Assembly: GCF_001580915.1 (NCBI RefSeq) | Contig: NZ_LHZQ01000211.1 | Location: 1 to 64,000 of the forward strand | DNA from: Acetobacter tropicalis | GTDB lineage: Bacteria; Pseudomonadota; Alphaproteobacteria; Acetobacterales; Acetobacteraceae | DNA: 64,000 nt | Direction: 5' to 3' | Shown: piece after piece, positions 37,777 to 47,254 of the stretch | How positions within the stretch are numbered: position 1 is the stretch's first letter | Layout of the letters: every line of letters begins with the position of its first letter | The notes under the pieces: model-generated | Told to the model about the DNA's origin: nothing | Database searches by the model: none | The model's input: only the letters and a program-made list of their open reading frames with translations | Program-made: the position numbers and the translations under genes

Positions 37777-39723
37777 TTAGCCCGGCTGAGGCACGGGTGT
37801 CATGCCACCCTCATCCCCTTCCGGCTTGGAACCGGGCGGTGTGATATCCGGCCCGGAAACCTGAGGCACGGAAGACCGACGGTTCACGGGAGCAGAGTCA
37901 TCAATCTCCACCCGTTCAATCGGCTGTCCACGCATGATCTGGCGAATTTCCTCGCCTGTCAGCGTTTCAAACTCCAGCAGGGCTTCGGCCAGACGGTGCA
38001 GTTCATCCACGTGATCGTGCATGTAGTTGCGGGCCTGATCATAAGCCTCATCAATCAGACGCTTGATTTCAGCATCAATTTCCTTGGCCGTATGTTCAGA
38101 GAAGTTCTTGGCAGCCCCACCAAAGAAGCCCATGCCACCGCCCTGATCATCATTGGCAAAGGCGATCATGCCAACCTTTTCGCTCATGCCCCATTCGGTC
38201 ACCATGCTGCGGGCAACACGGGTCGCCATCTGGATATCACCCATCGCCCCGTTGCAGATGTTGTCCTTGCCGTAAACAACTTCCTCTGCCACGCGGCCAC
38301 CCATGGCCACCACCAGATGAGCAATACAGTTCTTTTTGCTCATGGACAGGCGATCACCTTCAGGCAGACGCATCACCATACCCAGTGCCCGCCCACGCGG
38401 AATAATGGTCGCCTTGTGAATGGGTTCACTTTCCGGCACCAGCACAGCCGTAATGGCATGGCCAGCTTCATGATACGCCGTGCGCTTCTTTTCCTCATCA
38501 CTCATGACAAGGGAACGACGCTCAGCACCCATCAGCACCTTGTCCTTGGCGTCTTCAAACTCACGCATGGCAACCGTGCGCTTGCCCAGACGGGCAGCAG
38601 CCAGAGCGGCCTCGTTCACCAGATTGGCAAGATCAGCCCCGGAGAAACCGGGCGTGCCACGGGCGATAATGCGAGGGTCCACATCAGATGCCAGCGGAAC
38701 CTTGCGCATGTGAACACGCAGGATTTTTTCACGGCCAGACACATCCGGGTTCGGCACCACAACCTGACGATCAAACCGGCCGGGACGCAGCAGAGCCGGG
38801 TCCAGCACGTCAGGACGGTTGGTGGCCGCAATCAGAATAACGCCTTCGTTGCTTTCAAAGCCGTCCATTTCAACCAGCATCTGGTTGAGTGTCTGTTCGC
38901 GTTCATCGTTACCGCCACCCATGCCTGCCCCACGGTGGCGGCCTACGGCGTCAATTTCGTCAATGAAGATAATGCACGGAGCCGCTTTCTTACCCTGCTC
39001 GAACATGTCACGCACGCGGGAGGCGCCCACACCTACGAACATTTCCACAAAGTCAGAGCCGGAAATGGTGAAGAACGGCACATTGGCTTCACCCGCAATG
39101 GCACGCGCCAGCAGCGTCTTACCCGTGCCCGGAGGACCACACAGCAGAACCCCTTTAGGGATTTTACCGCCCAGACGGGTGAATTTCTGCGGGTCTTTAA
39201 GGAAATCGACAATTTCCTGCAACTCGCTCTTGGCTTCATCAATGCCAGCCACATCCTCAAACGTGACGCGACCATGCTTTTCCGTCAGCATCTTGGCGCG
39301 GGATTTGCCAAAGCCCATGGCCCGACCGCCGCCGCCCTGCATCTGGCGCATCATGAACAGCCATGCCCCTACCAGCAGGATAATGGGCAGAGAGTTCAGG
39401 AAGTAGCGCAGCAGCGGGCTGCCTTCCTGATCCAGCGGCTTGGCCACAACCTCAACTCCCTTGCCGACCATACGGGTGACAAGTGAAGGATCCTGCGGCG
39501 CAAACGTCTCAAAGGCGGTCCCGTCGGTCAGAGTGCCGGAGATATTGTGATTCTGCATCACAACGGAGCGGACATGGCCTGAATCCACGTCTGCCACGAA
39601 ATCTGAATAGGCAAGCTGCTGGGCCGCATGCTGTGTGCTCCCCGGCTGGAAAACATCCACCAGCAAAAGCAGCAGCACGATGATGCTGACCCAGAGAGCC
39701 AAATTGCGGCCTAAATTGTTCAT
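37777..39723 (-). CDS. ftsH: ATP-dependent zinc metalloprotease FtsH
   Basis: Membrane-bound AAA+ protease that removes damaged membrane proteins and short-lived regulators. The 648-residue protein has two membrane helices (residues about 9-25 and 109-125), Walker A GPPGTGKT at 196-203, Walker [17 protein letters not shown], arginine-finger region RPGRFDRQV, and the zinc site HEAGH at 418-422. A Pro/Gly-rich C-terminal tail of about 40 residues follows the protease domain. The ATG at 39723 gives the family N-terminus [11 protein letters not shown]; an in-frame start at 39801 is rejected. It lies downstream of tilS across a 177-base gap. Confidence 0.96.
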   Translation of the reverse strand: MNNLGRNLALWVSIIVLLLLLVDVFQPGSTQHAAQQLAYSDFVADVDSGHVRSVVMQNHNISGTLTDGTAFETFAPQDPSLVTRMVGKGVEVVAKPLDQEGSPLLRYFLNSLPIILLVGAWLFMMRQMQGGGGRAMGFGKSRAKMLTEKHGRVTFEDVAGIDEAKSELQEIVDFLKDPQKFTRLGGKIPKGVLLCGPPGTGKTLLARAIAGEANVPFFTISGSDFVEMFVGVGASRVRDMFEQGKKAAPCIIFIDEIDAVGRHRGAGMGGGNDEREQTLNQMLVEMDGFESNEGVILIAATNRPDVLDPALLRPGRFDRQVVVPNPDVSGREKILRVHMRKVPLASDVDPRIIARGTPGFSGADLANLVNEAALAAARLGKRTVAMREFEDAKDKVLMGAERRSLVMSDEEKKRTAYHEAGHAITAVLVPESEPIHKATIIPRGRALGMVMRLPEGDRLSMSKKNCIAHLVVAMGGRVAEEVVYGKDNICNGAMGDIQMATRVARSMVTEWGMSEKVGMIAFANDDQGGGMGFFGGAAKNFSEHTAKEIDAEIKRLIDEAYDQARNYMHDHVDELHRLAEALLEFETLTGEEIRQIMRGQPIERVEIDDSAPVNRRSSVPQVSGPDITPPGSKPEGDEGGMTPVPQPG

Positions 39724-39900
39724 CTTGGCTGTGTTTCCATACTTATCGTGCGAGAGCGCCGGAGAGCCCCCAATCTGAGCGGCAGATGCCGGAAAATGCA
39801 ACCTCTGCTGTTATAAATGGGACGCTGTACGGATATTCCTACCCCGCAAACAGTTTTTTCTGCCTGTTTGGGGGCCTGCGCCGCGCTTTTTTCTCCTGCC

Positions 39901-41130
39901 CTACTCTGGCAACTCTCCATACACACCGCTGCCAGAAACCGGAACAGGTGGGCGGAACGTAAACCGTGCTCCACACAGGGCCGGGTCTTCCCATATATTT
40001 AAATGAGGCACCGCAACACGCTGCCCCTCGCGCCACAAGGCTGGCAGGGTTGCGCATAAGCGCGCGGGCCAACCGGCACGGCTGGCGCGGGGCACGCCTA
40101 TCCCTGCCGCCCCCACCCGTAATCCTTCCGCCTCAAGCTCTGAAGGCAGGTGCAACACAAAACGGTTATCCCATAGGTTTCCATTCTGTGCGATCACACG
40201 ACCCTGCATGGCTGCGGCTTCACGCAGTAAAATCCATTGCCCTTTATGCCGAAGCATCTGCACCCCCGCCAGCGTGGCTGGTTGCGCTTCCGCACACAGG
40301 CGTGCGACGGCAGATGGAGATGGAGGATAAGGCAATCCGCCCACACTCCGGATAAGGGGAGAAAGCAGCGCTGGCTCCGGCAAGATAGACCCCAGACACA
40401 CCCACCCTTCTGGTAGAAACGCTGCGTGCTGCGCCAGATACTGCGTGTACTCCGCTTCCTGTTGCATGCGCGCCCGACCATAGCGGATGGCTTCTTGCCA
40501 TAAGGTGTCTCGCCTATCTCCGATGAGCAAAGCCTGCCGGACACGAACCCGTTCCGCTTTGGTATCCTCGTTGGAGGGATCATCCACCCACACAACACCG
40601 GCCTGCCGCAAGGTGTTGCGCAACGCCGCGCGAGAAAACCCCAGAAGAGGACGCACCAGCCGCATATCGGGCAGCACCGTGCTCCATCCCATCCCCGCCA
40701 GCCCTGTTGGACCGCTGCCTGCACGTTGCCGCATGGCAACAGTTTCGGCCTGATCATCCGCTTGGTGCCCCAAGAGGAGATCAAGGCAGCCCATCTCCCG
40801 GCATGCGTGTGCCAGCGCCGCATAGCGCGCCTGCCGGGCACGCTCTGCCATGCGCGGGCCTTTTGCCAGATCTGTCAGGGTCAGAATACGTCCGGGCACG
40901 CCCAGTTTCGCCAGACGACTTACCGTTAAACGGGCTTCTTCTGCGGATTCGGGGCGCAATCCATGGTCAACCACAAACGCAATAAGCCGCTTGCGCCAGC
41001 GCGATGCCAGCCACGCCAGACAAAGACTATCCCCCCCACCTGACACCGCAAGTGCGATAGGTGGAAAGGAGGAATCATCCGGCATCCATGGTCCAAGGCG
41101 TGTGATAATGGCCTGAAACTGCGCGGGCAA
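39901..41130 (-). CDS. tilS: tRNA(Ile)-lysidine synthetase
   Basis: Converts C34 of tRNA-Ile(CAU) to lysidine so that it reads AUA. The PP-loop is VSGGGDSLCLAWLA near residue 30. Further marks are VVDHGLRPES, ARQARYAAL, GHQADDQAETVAMR and VRPLLGFSRAALR. The 409 residues include a C-terminal part with low similarity, normal for TilS. It lies 89 bases downstream of cpoB and upstream of ftsH, the usual alphaproteobacterial order. Confidence 0.93.
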   Translation of the reverse strand: MPAQFQAIITRLGPWMPDDSSFPPIALAVSGGGDSLCLAWLASRWRKRLIAFVVDHGLRPESAEEARLTVSRLAKLGVPGRILTLTDLAKGPRMAERARQARYAALAHACREMGCLDLLLGHQADDQAETVAMRQRAGSGPTGLAGMGWSTVLPDMRLVRPLLGFSRAALRNTLRQAGVVWVDDPSNEDTKAERVRVRQALLIGDRRDTLWQEAIRYGRARMQQEAEYTQYLAQHAAFLPEGWVCLGSILPEPALLSPLIRSVGGLPYPPSPSAVARLCAEAQPATLAGVQMLRHKGQWILLREAAAMQGRVIAQNGNLWDNRFVLHLPSELEAEGLRVGAAGIGVPRASRAGWPARLCATLPALWREGQRVAVPHLNIWEDPALCGARFTFRPPVPVSGSGVYGELPE

Positions 41131-41219
41131 GACGGGAGTGTCAGAAAAAGGAGAGAGAGGAGGCAGAGCACCATCGGCTTGCCGGAGTCCCTCCCCTTCA
41201 AAGGCGGTCAGTCCAGAAA

Positions 41220-42107
41220 TTACTGGCAGCCGCCCCGACCGGCATAAATTTCAGCAGCATGAGAAACGCGCTGTGTTGGTGAGGGAAACTCTGACTTCAG
41301 TTTTCCCAGCGCCTGACACGCCGCCTTTTTGTCCCCCAACGCCAGCAGGGAAGCCGTAACACCCAGCAGGGCATCCGGCGCACGTGCACTTTTAGGAGCC
41401 TGACGGTACGCGTCATAATACGCTACGGCAGACTGGCGGTATTGCTTTTCCCCGGCCAGAGACTGCGCCAGCAGGAACTGGGCATCGACTTTGAAGCTGC
41501 CTTTGGCGTTTTTCAAAGCGCCCTCGGCGTTCTCGTGAGCGGTTGCGTAATCACGCTTCTGCAAGGCAGCTTTCCCGGCGGCTAGCATGGCGTCAGGCGT
41601 TGTCGGCTTGGCCGCAGCATCTGTTCCACTTCCGCTTGCTGCGGACGCGGTCGCTGCAGTTGCCGCCCCCGCTGCGGCACCAGCAGCAGCCCCACCGCCG
41701 CCGTTTTGCGCGGCAAACTGTGCATCCGCTACCTGTTTGGAAAGCGCGGCTGTCTGCTTTTGCAGATCATTGGTAAGCTGATCGATCTCACCCCGCATTT
41801 CACGCTGCTGCTGTTCCAGCGTGTTCACACGTTCCAGAAGCTGGGCTGTGAGATCCCCACCGCCACCGGATGACGGCGCGGGGGTAGCGGATGGCGCAGG
41901 CAGTGCGCCACTTCCCCCTGAAGACTGGATCTGGCTCAACTGCTGCTGAAGCGCCATGATCTGGTTTTGCAGAGCAAGCCCTTCACGGCTGGAAACTTCC
42001 TGCGCATGCGCAAGCGGTGTGCTGGCGGCCAGCACGGCAGCCAACGGAAGACCCAGCACGGCCATGCGCCCGCAGGCGGAAACTGATGTCATCACCAGGC
42101 GTTTCAT
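41220..42107 (-). CDS. cpoB: Cell division coordinator CpoB (YbgF)
   Basis: Periplasmic partner of the Tol-Pal system that links outer-membrane constriction with peptidoglycan synthesis. The 295-residue protein has a signal peptide ending near STPLAHA, a coiled coil (LLERVNTLEQQQREMRGEI and onward), an Ala-rich linker of about 25 residues, and C-terminal TPR repeats (LAAGKAALQKRDYATAHENA and ARAPDALLGVTASLLALGD). It follows pal by about 140 bases. Confidence 0.92.
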   Translation of the reverse strand: MKRLVMTSVSACGRMAVLGLPLAAVLAASTPLAHAQEVSSREGLALQNQIMALQQQLSQIQSSGGSGALPAPSATPAPSSGGGGDLTAQLLERVNTLEQQQREMRGEIDQLTNDLQKQTAALSKQVADAQFAAQNGGGGAAAGAAAGAATAATASAASGSGTDAAAKPTTPDAMLAAGKAALQKRDYATAHENAEGALKNAKGSFKVDAQFLLAQSLAGEKQYRQSAVAYYDAYRQAPKSARAPDALLGVTASLLALGDKKAACQALGKLKSEFPSPTQRVSHAAEIYAGRGGCQ

Positions 42108-42244
42108 AAAGACCTCACCCTTTTAAAAAAGCGGGCAAGGATTTCATCATTCCAGCCCGGAAAACAAGAGCCTGAACGCAAAAACAGGCTGGGCGAAAAC
42201 CACCCAGCCTGCTTTTTCAGACCAAATATGAACGAACTCGAAAC

Positions 42245-42721
42245 TTATTTGACAGAAGTAATCGCGTTACGGTTCTGGGCCCATGCGCTTTCATCATCAC
42301 CAACTGCGGTCGGGCGGTCCTTACCGTAGGAGATGGTGGAAATGCGGGAAGATGCAACACCTTTGGCAACCAGGAAGTCACGTGCCGCATTGGCACGACG
42401 CTGACCCAGAGCAATGTTGTATTCTTCCGTGCCACGGTCATCGCAGTTGCCAGCAACTTCAACGTTGACCTGCGGGTACTGAGCCAGCCAGGAGGCCTGC
42501 TTCTGCAGGGTGGTCTGGGCGTCAGAAGTCAGGCCGCTCTTGTTCAGATCAAAGAACACGCGGTCCCCAACGTTGGCGACCAGATCGGCTTCACTACCGG
42601 GAACAGGGCCGCTCGGCTGTGCCGTTGCTGCACCCGTGGACGCACCGGTATCGGCCTTTTCATGCGCACAGGCAGAAAGAAGGGCAACCATACCAAGTGC
42701 AGCGATAAACTTCAGTCTCAT
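42245..42721 (-). CDS. pal: Peptidoglycan-associated lipoprotein Pal
   Basis: Outer-membrane lipoprotein that grips peptidoglycan and is moved to the division site by Tol. The lipobox LLSAC places the lipidated Cys at residue 18. The OmpA-like domain shows VFFDLNKSGLT, VEVAGNCDDRGTEEYNIALG and RRANAARDFL. Its 158 residues are the usual length. A terminator lies between tolB and pal, so pal should have its own promoter in the 360 bases upstream. Confidence 0.96.
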   Translation of the reverse strand: MRLKFIAALGMVALLSACAHEKADTGASTGAATAQPSGPVPGSEADLVANVGDRVFFDLNKSGLTSDAQTTLQKQASWLAQYPQVNVEVAGNCDDRGTEEYNIALGQRRANAARDFLVAKGVASSRISTISYGKDRPTAVGDDESAWAQNRNAITSVK

Positions 42722-43159
42722 GTGTCGGATCCTGAGATTAGTTCAATATGAGAACTATTCGGAGAGAAAAAACAAACTTAAGTGCTTGCATCCCCGCGTA
42801 TTCTTCTGCTCCTCTCCGAAGCCTTCGAAGAGCCGACGAATTTTGGAGACCACCTTGCCCTAAGCCATAGCTTATTCTTCCGGTCAAGCGACATCTCAGA
42901 TTTAGATGACAGCCATTCGCAAACCGATGCCAAATAGCCACATAATGGCATCAAAGGCAGCAGTTTACTAAGCATGCGAAGTAATCGAATCGCAAATCTG
43001 GATTTTTATTTAGAAAAACGCTCCCTTCTCTTTGGGGAGTCGAAACCGTCATTTTCCTATTATCCGCCTCAATACGGCATAAAAAAGGCGGAGCGGGGTT
43101 TTTTCCCCGTCCCGCCTTCATTGGCTTTGGCTCGTGCCTTATGGCGCAAACCCGGACCG
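42722..43159. other. Intergenic region between pal and tolB
   Basis: These 438 bases contain the tolB terminator at 43085-43118. The remaining 360 bases upstream of pal are moderately AT-rich and should carry the pal promoter. No protein-coding frame here has recognisable features. Confidence 0.6.
43085..43118 (-). terminator. Intrinsic terminator after tolB
   Basis: On the minus strand AAGGCGG, a two-base mismatch and GGGG-type arms pair across an A-rich loop, with the far arm running into TTTTTT. The stem base is seven pairs (43085-43091 with 43112-43118). It lies about 42 bases after the tolB stop and separates tolQRAB from pal-cpoB. Confidence 0.75.
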
Positions 43160-44524
43160 TTACCCGTTAAGGGGTGACCATGCTGGATCAGACGCCTGAC
43201 CGGGTGTTGGCAGGACGCGATCATTGAAGCCCGTAATGTCCACCATACCGATGGTTGAATTAAAGCCTGCGCCCCCTGCGCCAGCGCGGGTCTGGCGGCA
43301 ATAGGCCAGAACACGGCCGTTGGGGCAGAAACTCGGGCTTTCCACTGTAAAGCCTTCGGTCATGATCCGTTCGCCCGTGCCATCCGGGTTCATGACCCCC
43401 AGAGAGAAGCTGCCATTGGCAATGCGGGTAAAGGCAATCAGATCCCCACGCGGAGACCATACCGGAGACCCATACGTGCCATTGCCGTAAGAAATACGGC
43501 GTGCCCCGCCGCCAGACGCACTCATGATGTACAACTGCGGGCTGCCGCCACGGTCAGAGTTGAAAACAATCTGTGAGCCATCGGGGCTGTAGCTGGGGCT
43601 GGTGTCAATGGCGCCGGATGCCGTGATCTGGCGACGCGAGCCAGAGGCCAGATCAACCACAAACAGGTCTGATCCACCATTACGGGTAACGGACAGAACA
43701 ACGGAGCGACCATCTGGAGAGAAACGGGGCGCGAAGGAAATGCCCGCAAACTCACCCAGAATCTGCTGGCGGCCACTGCCGAGGTCAAACAGATACACCC
43801 GCGGACGATTATTGGCGTAGGACATGAAGGCCACCTGATCCTTCACCGGGCTGAAGCGCGGTGTCAGGGTCAGCCAGTTGCCAGCCGTCAACATGCGGGC
43901 GTTCGCACCGTCCTGATCCATGATGGCAAGGCGTGTACGCTGATGGGCCCGCGCGCCAGAGCGGGAAATGAAGGCGATACGGGTATCAAAGTACCCTTTT
44001 TCACCCAGCATGCGCTCATAGATCACATCCCCCACAATGTGGGCAATCCGACGCCAGTTGGCGGAAGAGGTTGTGTAGGCCGTGCCCTGAATCTGCTGCT
44101 GTGTCAGTACATCCCACAGACGCATTTCCACCCGGACCGACCCGCTGCCGGAAACTGTGCCCGTTACCAGCGCCCGTGCACCGGTTGCTTTTGCGGTAGA
44201 GAAATCCGGCGCGCCCGTGGAGGCCCCACCCGGCAGAACCTTGAACAGGCCTGTATTGGTCAGATCATTGCTCAGCACTTCAGCAATCTGAGCACCCAAT
44301 CCACCACCAAAATTGGGCAGGATAATGGGGATCGGTGCCGTGCGGGCCTGATCAACGGTAATTTCCGCTTCCGGCGCGGCGGCAGCGGCAGCCATGGCGG
44401 AAAGCGGGGTTGCCAGCAGGCCCCCAGCTGCCAGCCCGGCTCCCATCACGGTACGGCGGCCCAGAAAAGACTTCAGGTTGTCGGCATCCTGGTCAGAAAT
44501 AATCGGCCGGGTATTCGTCAGCAT
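43160..44524 (-). CDS. tolB: Tol-Pal system beta-propeller protein TolB, with a Tat-like signal
   Basis: Periplasmic protein that bridges TolA and Pal. The 454-residue protein has an N-terminal domain (residues about 55-180) and a six-bladed propeller with repeats such as FSPDGRSVVLSVTRNGGSDLF, SPDGSQIVFNSDRGGSPQLY and WSPRGDLIAFTR. The N-terminus is unusual: about 20 polar residues, then LGRRTVMGAGLAAGG and LLATPLSAMA. The Arg-Arg pair before a mild hydrophobic stretch looks like a twin-arginine signal, whereas TolB is usually Sec-exported. It follows tolA by 25 bases. Confidence 0.95.
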   Translation of the reverse strand: MLTNTRPIISDQDADNLKSFLGRRTVMGAGLAAGGLLATPLSAMAAAAAAPEAEITVDQARTAPIPIILPNFGGGLGAQIAEVLSNDLTNTGLFKVLPGGASTGAPDFSTAKATGARALVTGTVSGSGSVRVEMRLWDVLTQQQIQGTAYTTSSANWRRIAHIVGDVIYERMLGEKGYFDTRIAFISRSGARAHQRTRLAIMDQDGANARMLTAGNWLTLTPRFSPVKDQVAFMSYANNRPRVYLFDLGSGRQQILGEFAGISFAPRFSPDGRSVVLSVTRNGGSDLFVVDLASGSRRQITASGAIDTSPSYSPDGSQIVFNSDRGGSPQLYIMSASGGGARRISYGNGTYGSPVWSPRGDLIAFTRIANGSFSLGVMNPDGTGERIMTEGFTVESPSFCPNGRVLAYCRQTRAGAGGAGFNSTIGMVDITGFNDRVLPTPGQASDPAWSPLNG

Positions 44525-44549
44525 ACGTTTTTTCTCCCTGTGGCCTGAA

Positions 44550-45542
44550 TCAAGGCCTGAATATAAATTTCAACTGCCGGGTCTGACCCAGAAGGTTTTT
44601 GGGAATTGGCAGCTTGGAACAGGTAGGGCTCAAAACCGCCGCCCGCGCCCGTTCCGCCAGAGCACGATAGGAAGGATCAGCGTTCATCTGTGCCTGTGTC
44701 TGCGGAGCAAACTGCACAATACGCGCCTCCCCTGTGGCATCCACCGTCACAATCAGGTGCGCCACAAAGGTCGCGTAATTCTTTGCGGCCGTATCTTCCG
44801 TATAGCAGCGGCGCACAGCTCCCCCGATGGCCTTCTGCTCACCCACACTCAGGCTGCGCGTAATATCCCCTGTGGGTGACCCACCCCCATTGGGCGCACC
44901 ACCCTGCACGGGGTTGGCCTTTGCCGTGGGCGCATGCGTCTGCTTCTGGTCCGACCGGAATGAATCCAGTGTCTCCAGCAGGGAATGGCTATCCGTCTGG
45001 GTTTTCTTCGCCTTGTTCGGCTGCGTGATATGCGACGGAATAGGCGTATCAGGCAGCGTATCCGTGGGTTCAGTCACGGGAGAAGGCGGCGCCACGCTCG
45101 GCGTCGCTTTTGGGGGCGACGGCGGAGACGGCGGCGTTTTCACCACATCCGGAGAAGGCTCATCCGCTTTGGGTGGAATGGGCGTATCAGGCAGCTTTTC
45201 CGCTTCTGGCACAGGCGGTGGCGGAATAGGCTGCGGTGGGGGTGGCGGAGGTGGCGATTCCTCGTTCGGAACAGGCTTGGGCGGTTCCGGCGTAGGGGGC
45301 GCATCATTCGGCACAGGGGCCGGAGCGGGCGCAGGTGTCGGGGAAGGCTTGTCAGCCTTGGCCGTGGAGCCGCCACTGTCAGCGCTTTCAAACTGCATTT
45401 CCACAACCGGAGGAGGTTCCTCCGGCGGCTTGGGGGCTGGCAGGGAAAGAAGAAGCGCCAACAGAAGCGCAATGTGCGCTCCGCCTGACAGATAGAGAGA
45501 CCGCCGAAGCAGAATCTGTTCGGAACGGCGTGGCCGCACCAT
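44550..45542 (-). CDS. tolA: Tol-Pal system protein TolA, proline-rich
   Basis: Inner-membrane protein spanning the periplasm from TolQR to TolB-Pal. A single membrane helix (residues about 18-36, LSGGAHIALLLALLLSLPA) is followed by about 150 residues rich in Pro, Glu and Lys (PPPPPPQPIPPPPVPEAEK), then a C-terminal domain with FVAHLIVTVDATGEARIV. Enterobacterial TolA uses a long Ala/Lys-rich helix in the middle; here it is an extended proline stretch, as in TonB. Position after tolR supports TolA rather than TonB. Confidence 0.9.
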   Translation of the reverse strand: MVRPRRSEQILLRRSLYLSGGAHIALLLALLLSLPAPKPPEEPPPVVEMQFESADSGGSTAKADKPSPTPAPAPAPVPNDAPPTPEPPKPVPNEESPPPPPPPQPIPPPPVPEAEKLPDTPIPPKADEPSPDVVKTPPSPPSPPKATPSVAPPSPVTEPTDTLPDTPIPSHITQPNKAKKTQTDSHSLLETLDSFRSDQKQTHAPTAKANPVQGGAPNGGGSPTGDITRSLSVGEQKAIGGAVRRCYTEDTAAKNYATFVAHLIVTVDATGEARIVQFAPQTQAQMNADPSYRALAERARAAVLSPTCSKLPIPKNLLGQTRQLKFIFRP

Positions 45543-45569
45543 GAGTTTGTCCTCTCCGCGTGGGAGAAT

Positions 45570-46001
45570 TTAGTGCCCGCTGCTGGCGGGTTGCTGCGCC
45601 AGCAGGGCCACGTGGGTGAAGCCGCCTTCGGTGATCTGCCCCATCACCTGCATGACACGCCCATAATCAATATGAGCATCACCACGGACAAAAATACGGT
45701 GTTCCGCATCGTTATTGGCAGCAGCCTTGAGCTGCGTCACCAACTGATCCGGCGAGACTTCGGAATCTCCCAGATAAAGCGTTCCGTCAGACTTGATGGA
45801 CACCGTTATGGGCTTGGTATCTGAATTAACGGGCCGGGCATCGGTCTTGGGCAGGTCCACGTTCACGCCGCTTGTCAACATGGGGGATGTGACCATGAAG
45901 ATGATAAGCAGAACCAGCATGACGTCCACCATAGGCGTCACGTTGATTTCGGCCATCGGACGCCGCCTGCGGCGCCCTCCTCCTCCCGACGGCATCGCCA
46001 T
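45570..46001 (-). CDS. tolR: Tol-Pal system protein TolR (ExbD family)
   Basis: Part of the proton-driven TolQR stator in the inner membrane. The 143-residue protein starts with a Gly/Arg-rich stretch, then INVTPMVDVMLVLLIIFMVT, a single membrane helix holding the proton-path Asp, and a periplasmic domain with VSIKSDGTLYLGD and VRGDAHIDYGRVMQVM. It starts 3 bases after the tolQ stop. Confidence 0.96.
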   Translation of the reverse strand: MAMPSGGGGRRRRRPMAEINVTPMVDVMLVLLIIFMVTSPMLTSGVNVDLPKTDARPVNSDTKPITVSIKSDGTLYLGDSEVSPDQLVTQLKAAANNDAEHRIFVRGDAHIDYGRVMQVMGQITEGGFTHVALLAQQPASSGH

Positions 46002-46004
46002 GGC

Positions 46005-46724
46005 TCAGGCCCTTTCTTCGGACTGGCGGGAAAGAATGGCCGCAAATTCCGTGCCAAACCCTTCCAGACGGTCCTGGAACAGATCAAGGCTGTTGCTGAT
46101 CACGTTATAGGCCACATAAGCAGGTACAGCCGTAAGCAGGCCAATGGCCGTTGCAAACAGGGCTTCTGAAATACCGGGGGCCACAACGCTCAGATTGGTG
46201 TTGTGCATGGCGGCAATGGACGCAAAGGAATGCATGATCCCCCACACCGTGCCAAACAGGCCGACAAACGGTGCAACGGGCGCCACTGTTGCCAGAAAAA
46301 TCACCCAACGGCGCAGGCGGTCCATTTCACGCGTCACCGTAATGCCAATGGCACGGTCAACACGTTCCTTCACGCCGCCGCGCACCAGATCCACACCGGG
46401 GATACGGGCAGAACGCCGCCATTCCCCCATAGCGGCACCAAATACGGCAGCCAGCGGGTGCACCGGCTTGGCGCCATCACTTTCATACAGATCATCAAGG
46501 CTGCCGCCAGACCAGAACCGGTCTTCAAAGGCTGAGGCCTGTTTGTTGATCCGCCGCAGTGTAACAATCTTGTCGAAAATAATGGCCCAAACCATCACGC
46601 TACACAGCACAAGCCCCAGCATGACCAGTTTGACCATAAAGGAGGCATTCATAAACATGCCCCATACCGACAGATCTCCCGCCGCTGCTACGCCGAGATT
46701 TGCCGCGTCAACCGCACGATCCAA
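46005..46724 (-). CDS. tolQ: Tol-Pal system protein TolQ
   Basis: Three-helix inner-membrane motor protein of the Tol system. Helix 1 is FMVKLVMLGLVLCSVMVWAII; the conserved pair of later helices lies in VIFLATVAPVAPFVGLFGTVW and ALFATAIGLLTAVPAYVAYN. I choose a TTG at 46724 because AGGAGG (46730-46735) lies 5 bases upstream, giving 239 residues; a GTG at 46766 in the same frame has no comparable site. ybgC lies upstream after a gap of about 115 bases. Confidence 0.94.
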   Translation of the reverse strand: MDRAVDAANLGVAAAGDLSVWGMFMNASFMVKLVMLGLVLCSVMVWAIIFDKIVTLRRINKQASAFEDRFWSGGSLDDLYESDGAKPVHPLAAVFGAAMGEWRRSARIPGVDLVRGGVKERVDRAIGITVTREMDRLRRWVIFLATVAPVAPFVGLFGTVWGIMHSFASIAAMHNTNLSVVAPGISEALFATAIGLLTAVPAYVAYNVISNSLDLFQDRLEGFGTEFAAILSRQSEERA

Positions 46725-46840
46725 AAACGCCTCCTGCCTCTGCACCCATAGTGGGCAACCAGTCACCGACTCGGGCTTTTACCTATGCTGCCCAACTGCA
46801 CCGTTTTTACTGTCTTCCGTGCGAAAGCAGAAGAGGGCCT

Positions 46841-47254
46841 CTACTCTTCCGCTTCAAGTCGGCGTAAAAGATCACGCCATAACGGCGGAAATCGGGCAGG
46901 ACGACCATCTTTTGCTTTGACGCAGGCCAGAACCACGTCAACGCGCGCGCAAAATTCATTACCGCGGGTAAAAACCTGCTCAAGCCTGCAACTTGCCGCC
47001 TTCTGCTCAAGCAGGCGCGTGGTGACAGTTGCAATATCATCAAGCGTGAGCGGCACCCGGTAATTGATCGTGGCGTCCCGCACCACAAACACCAGCCCGA
47101 ACTCTGACAAAAGGCTGGCCGCTGGCATGCCCAGGCTGCGAATGGCCTCCGTGCGGGCCCGCTCGGCAAACGCCAGATACCGGGCGTGATACACAATGCC
47201 CCCTGCATCTGTATCTTCATAATAAATGCGAAAATCGATGCTATGCGTGGTCAT
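46841..47254 (-). CDS. ybgC: Tol-Pal-associated acyl-CoA thioesterase YbgC
   Basis: Hot-dog-fold thioesterase of 137 residues encoded with the Tol system in most Proteobacteria. The family motif [19 protein letters not shown] contains the catalytic Asp, and [16 protein letters not shown] follows. Substrates are acyl-CoA or acyl-ACP species, with a role near phospholipid metabolism. The ATG overlaps the ruvB stop by four bases, so it is tied to the ruvCAB run upstream. Confidence 0.95.
   Translation of the reverse strand: MTTHSIDFRIYYEDTDAGGIVYHARYLAFAERARTEAIRSLGMPAASLLSEFGLVFVVRDATINYRVPLTLDDIATVTTRLLEQKAASCRLEQVFTRGNEFCARVDVVLACVKAKDGRPARFPPLWRDLLRRLEAEE

Noticed and set aside
37996-39486. 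A 496-codon open frame on the plus strand
   Set aside because: It is the exact antisense of ftsH. The translated protein is His- and Asn-rich with no domain, as expected for an antisense shadow in GC-rich DNA.
39724-39900. A possible heat-shock promoter before ftsH (CCCATTTA on the minus strand)
   Set aside because: No CTTGAA-type -35 box at the right distance.
44827-45495. Gly- and Arg-rich plus-strand frames of 222 and 167 codons
   Set aside because: They are antisense to the proline codons of tolA; the biased composition comes from the repeated CCN codons.
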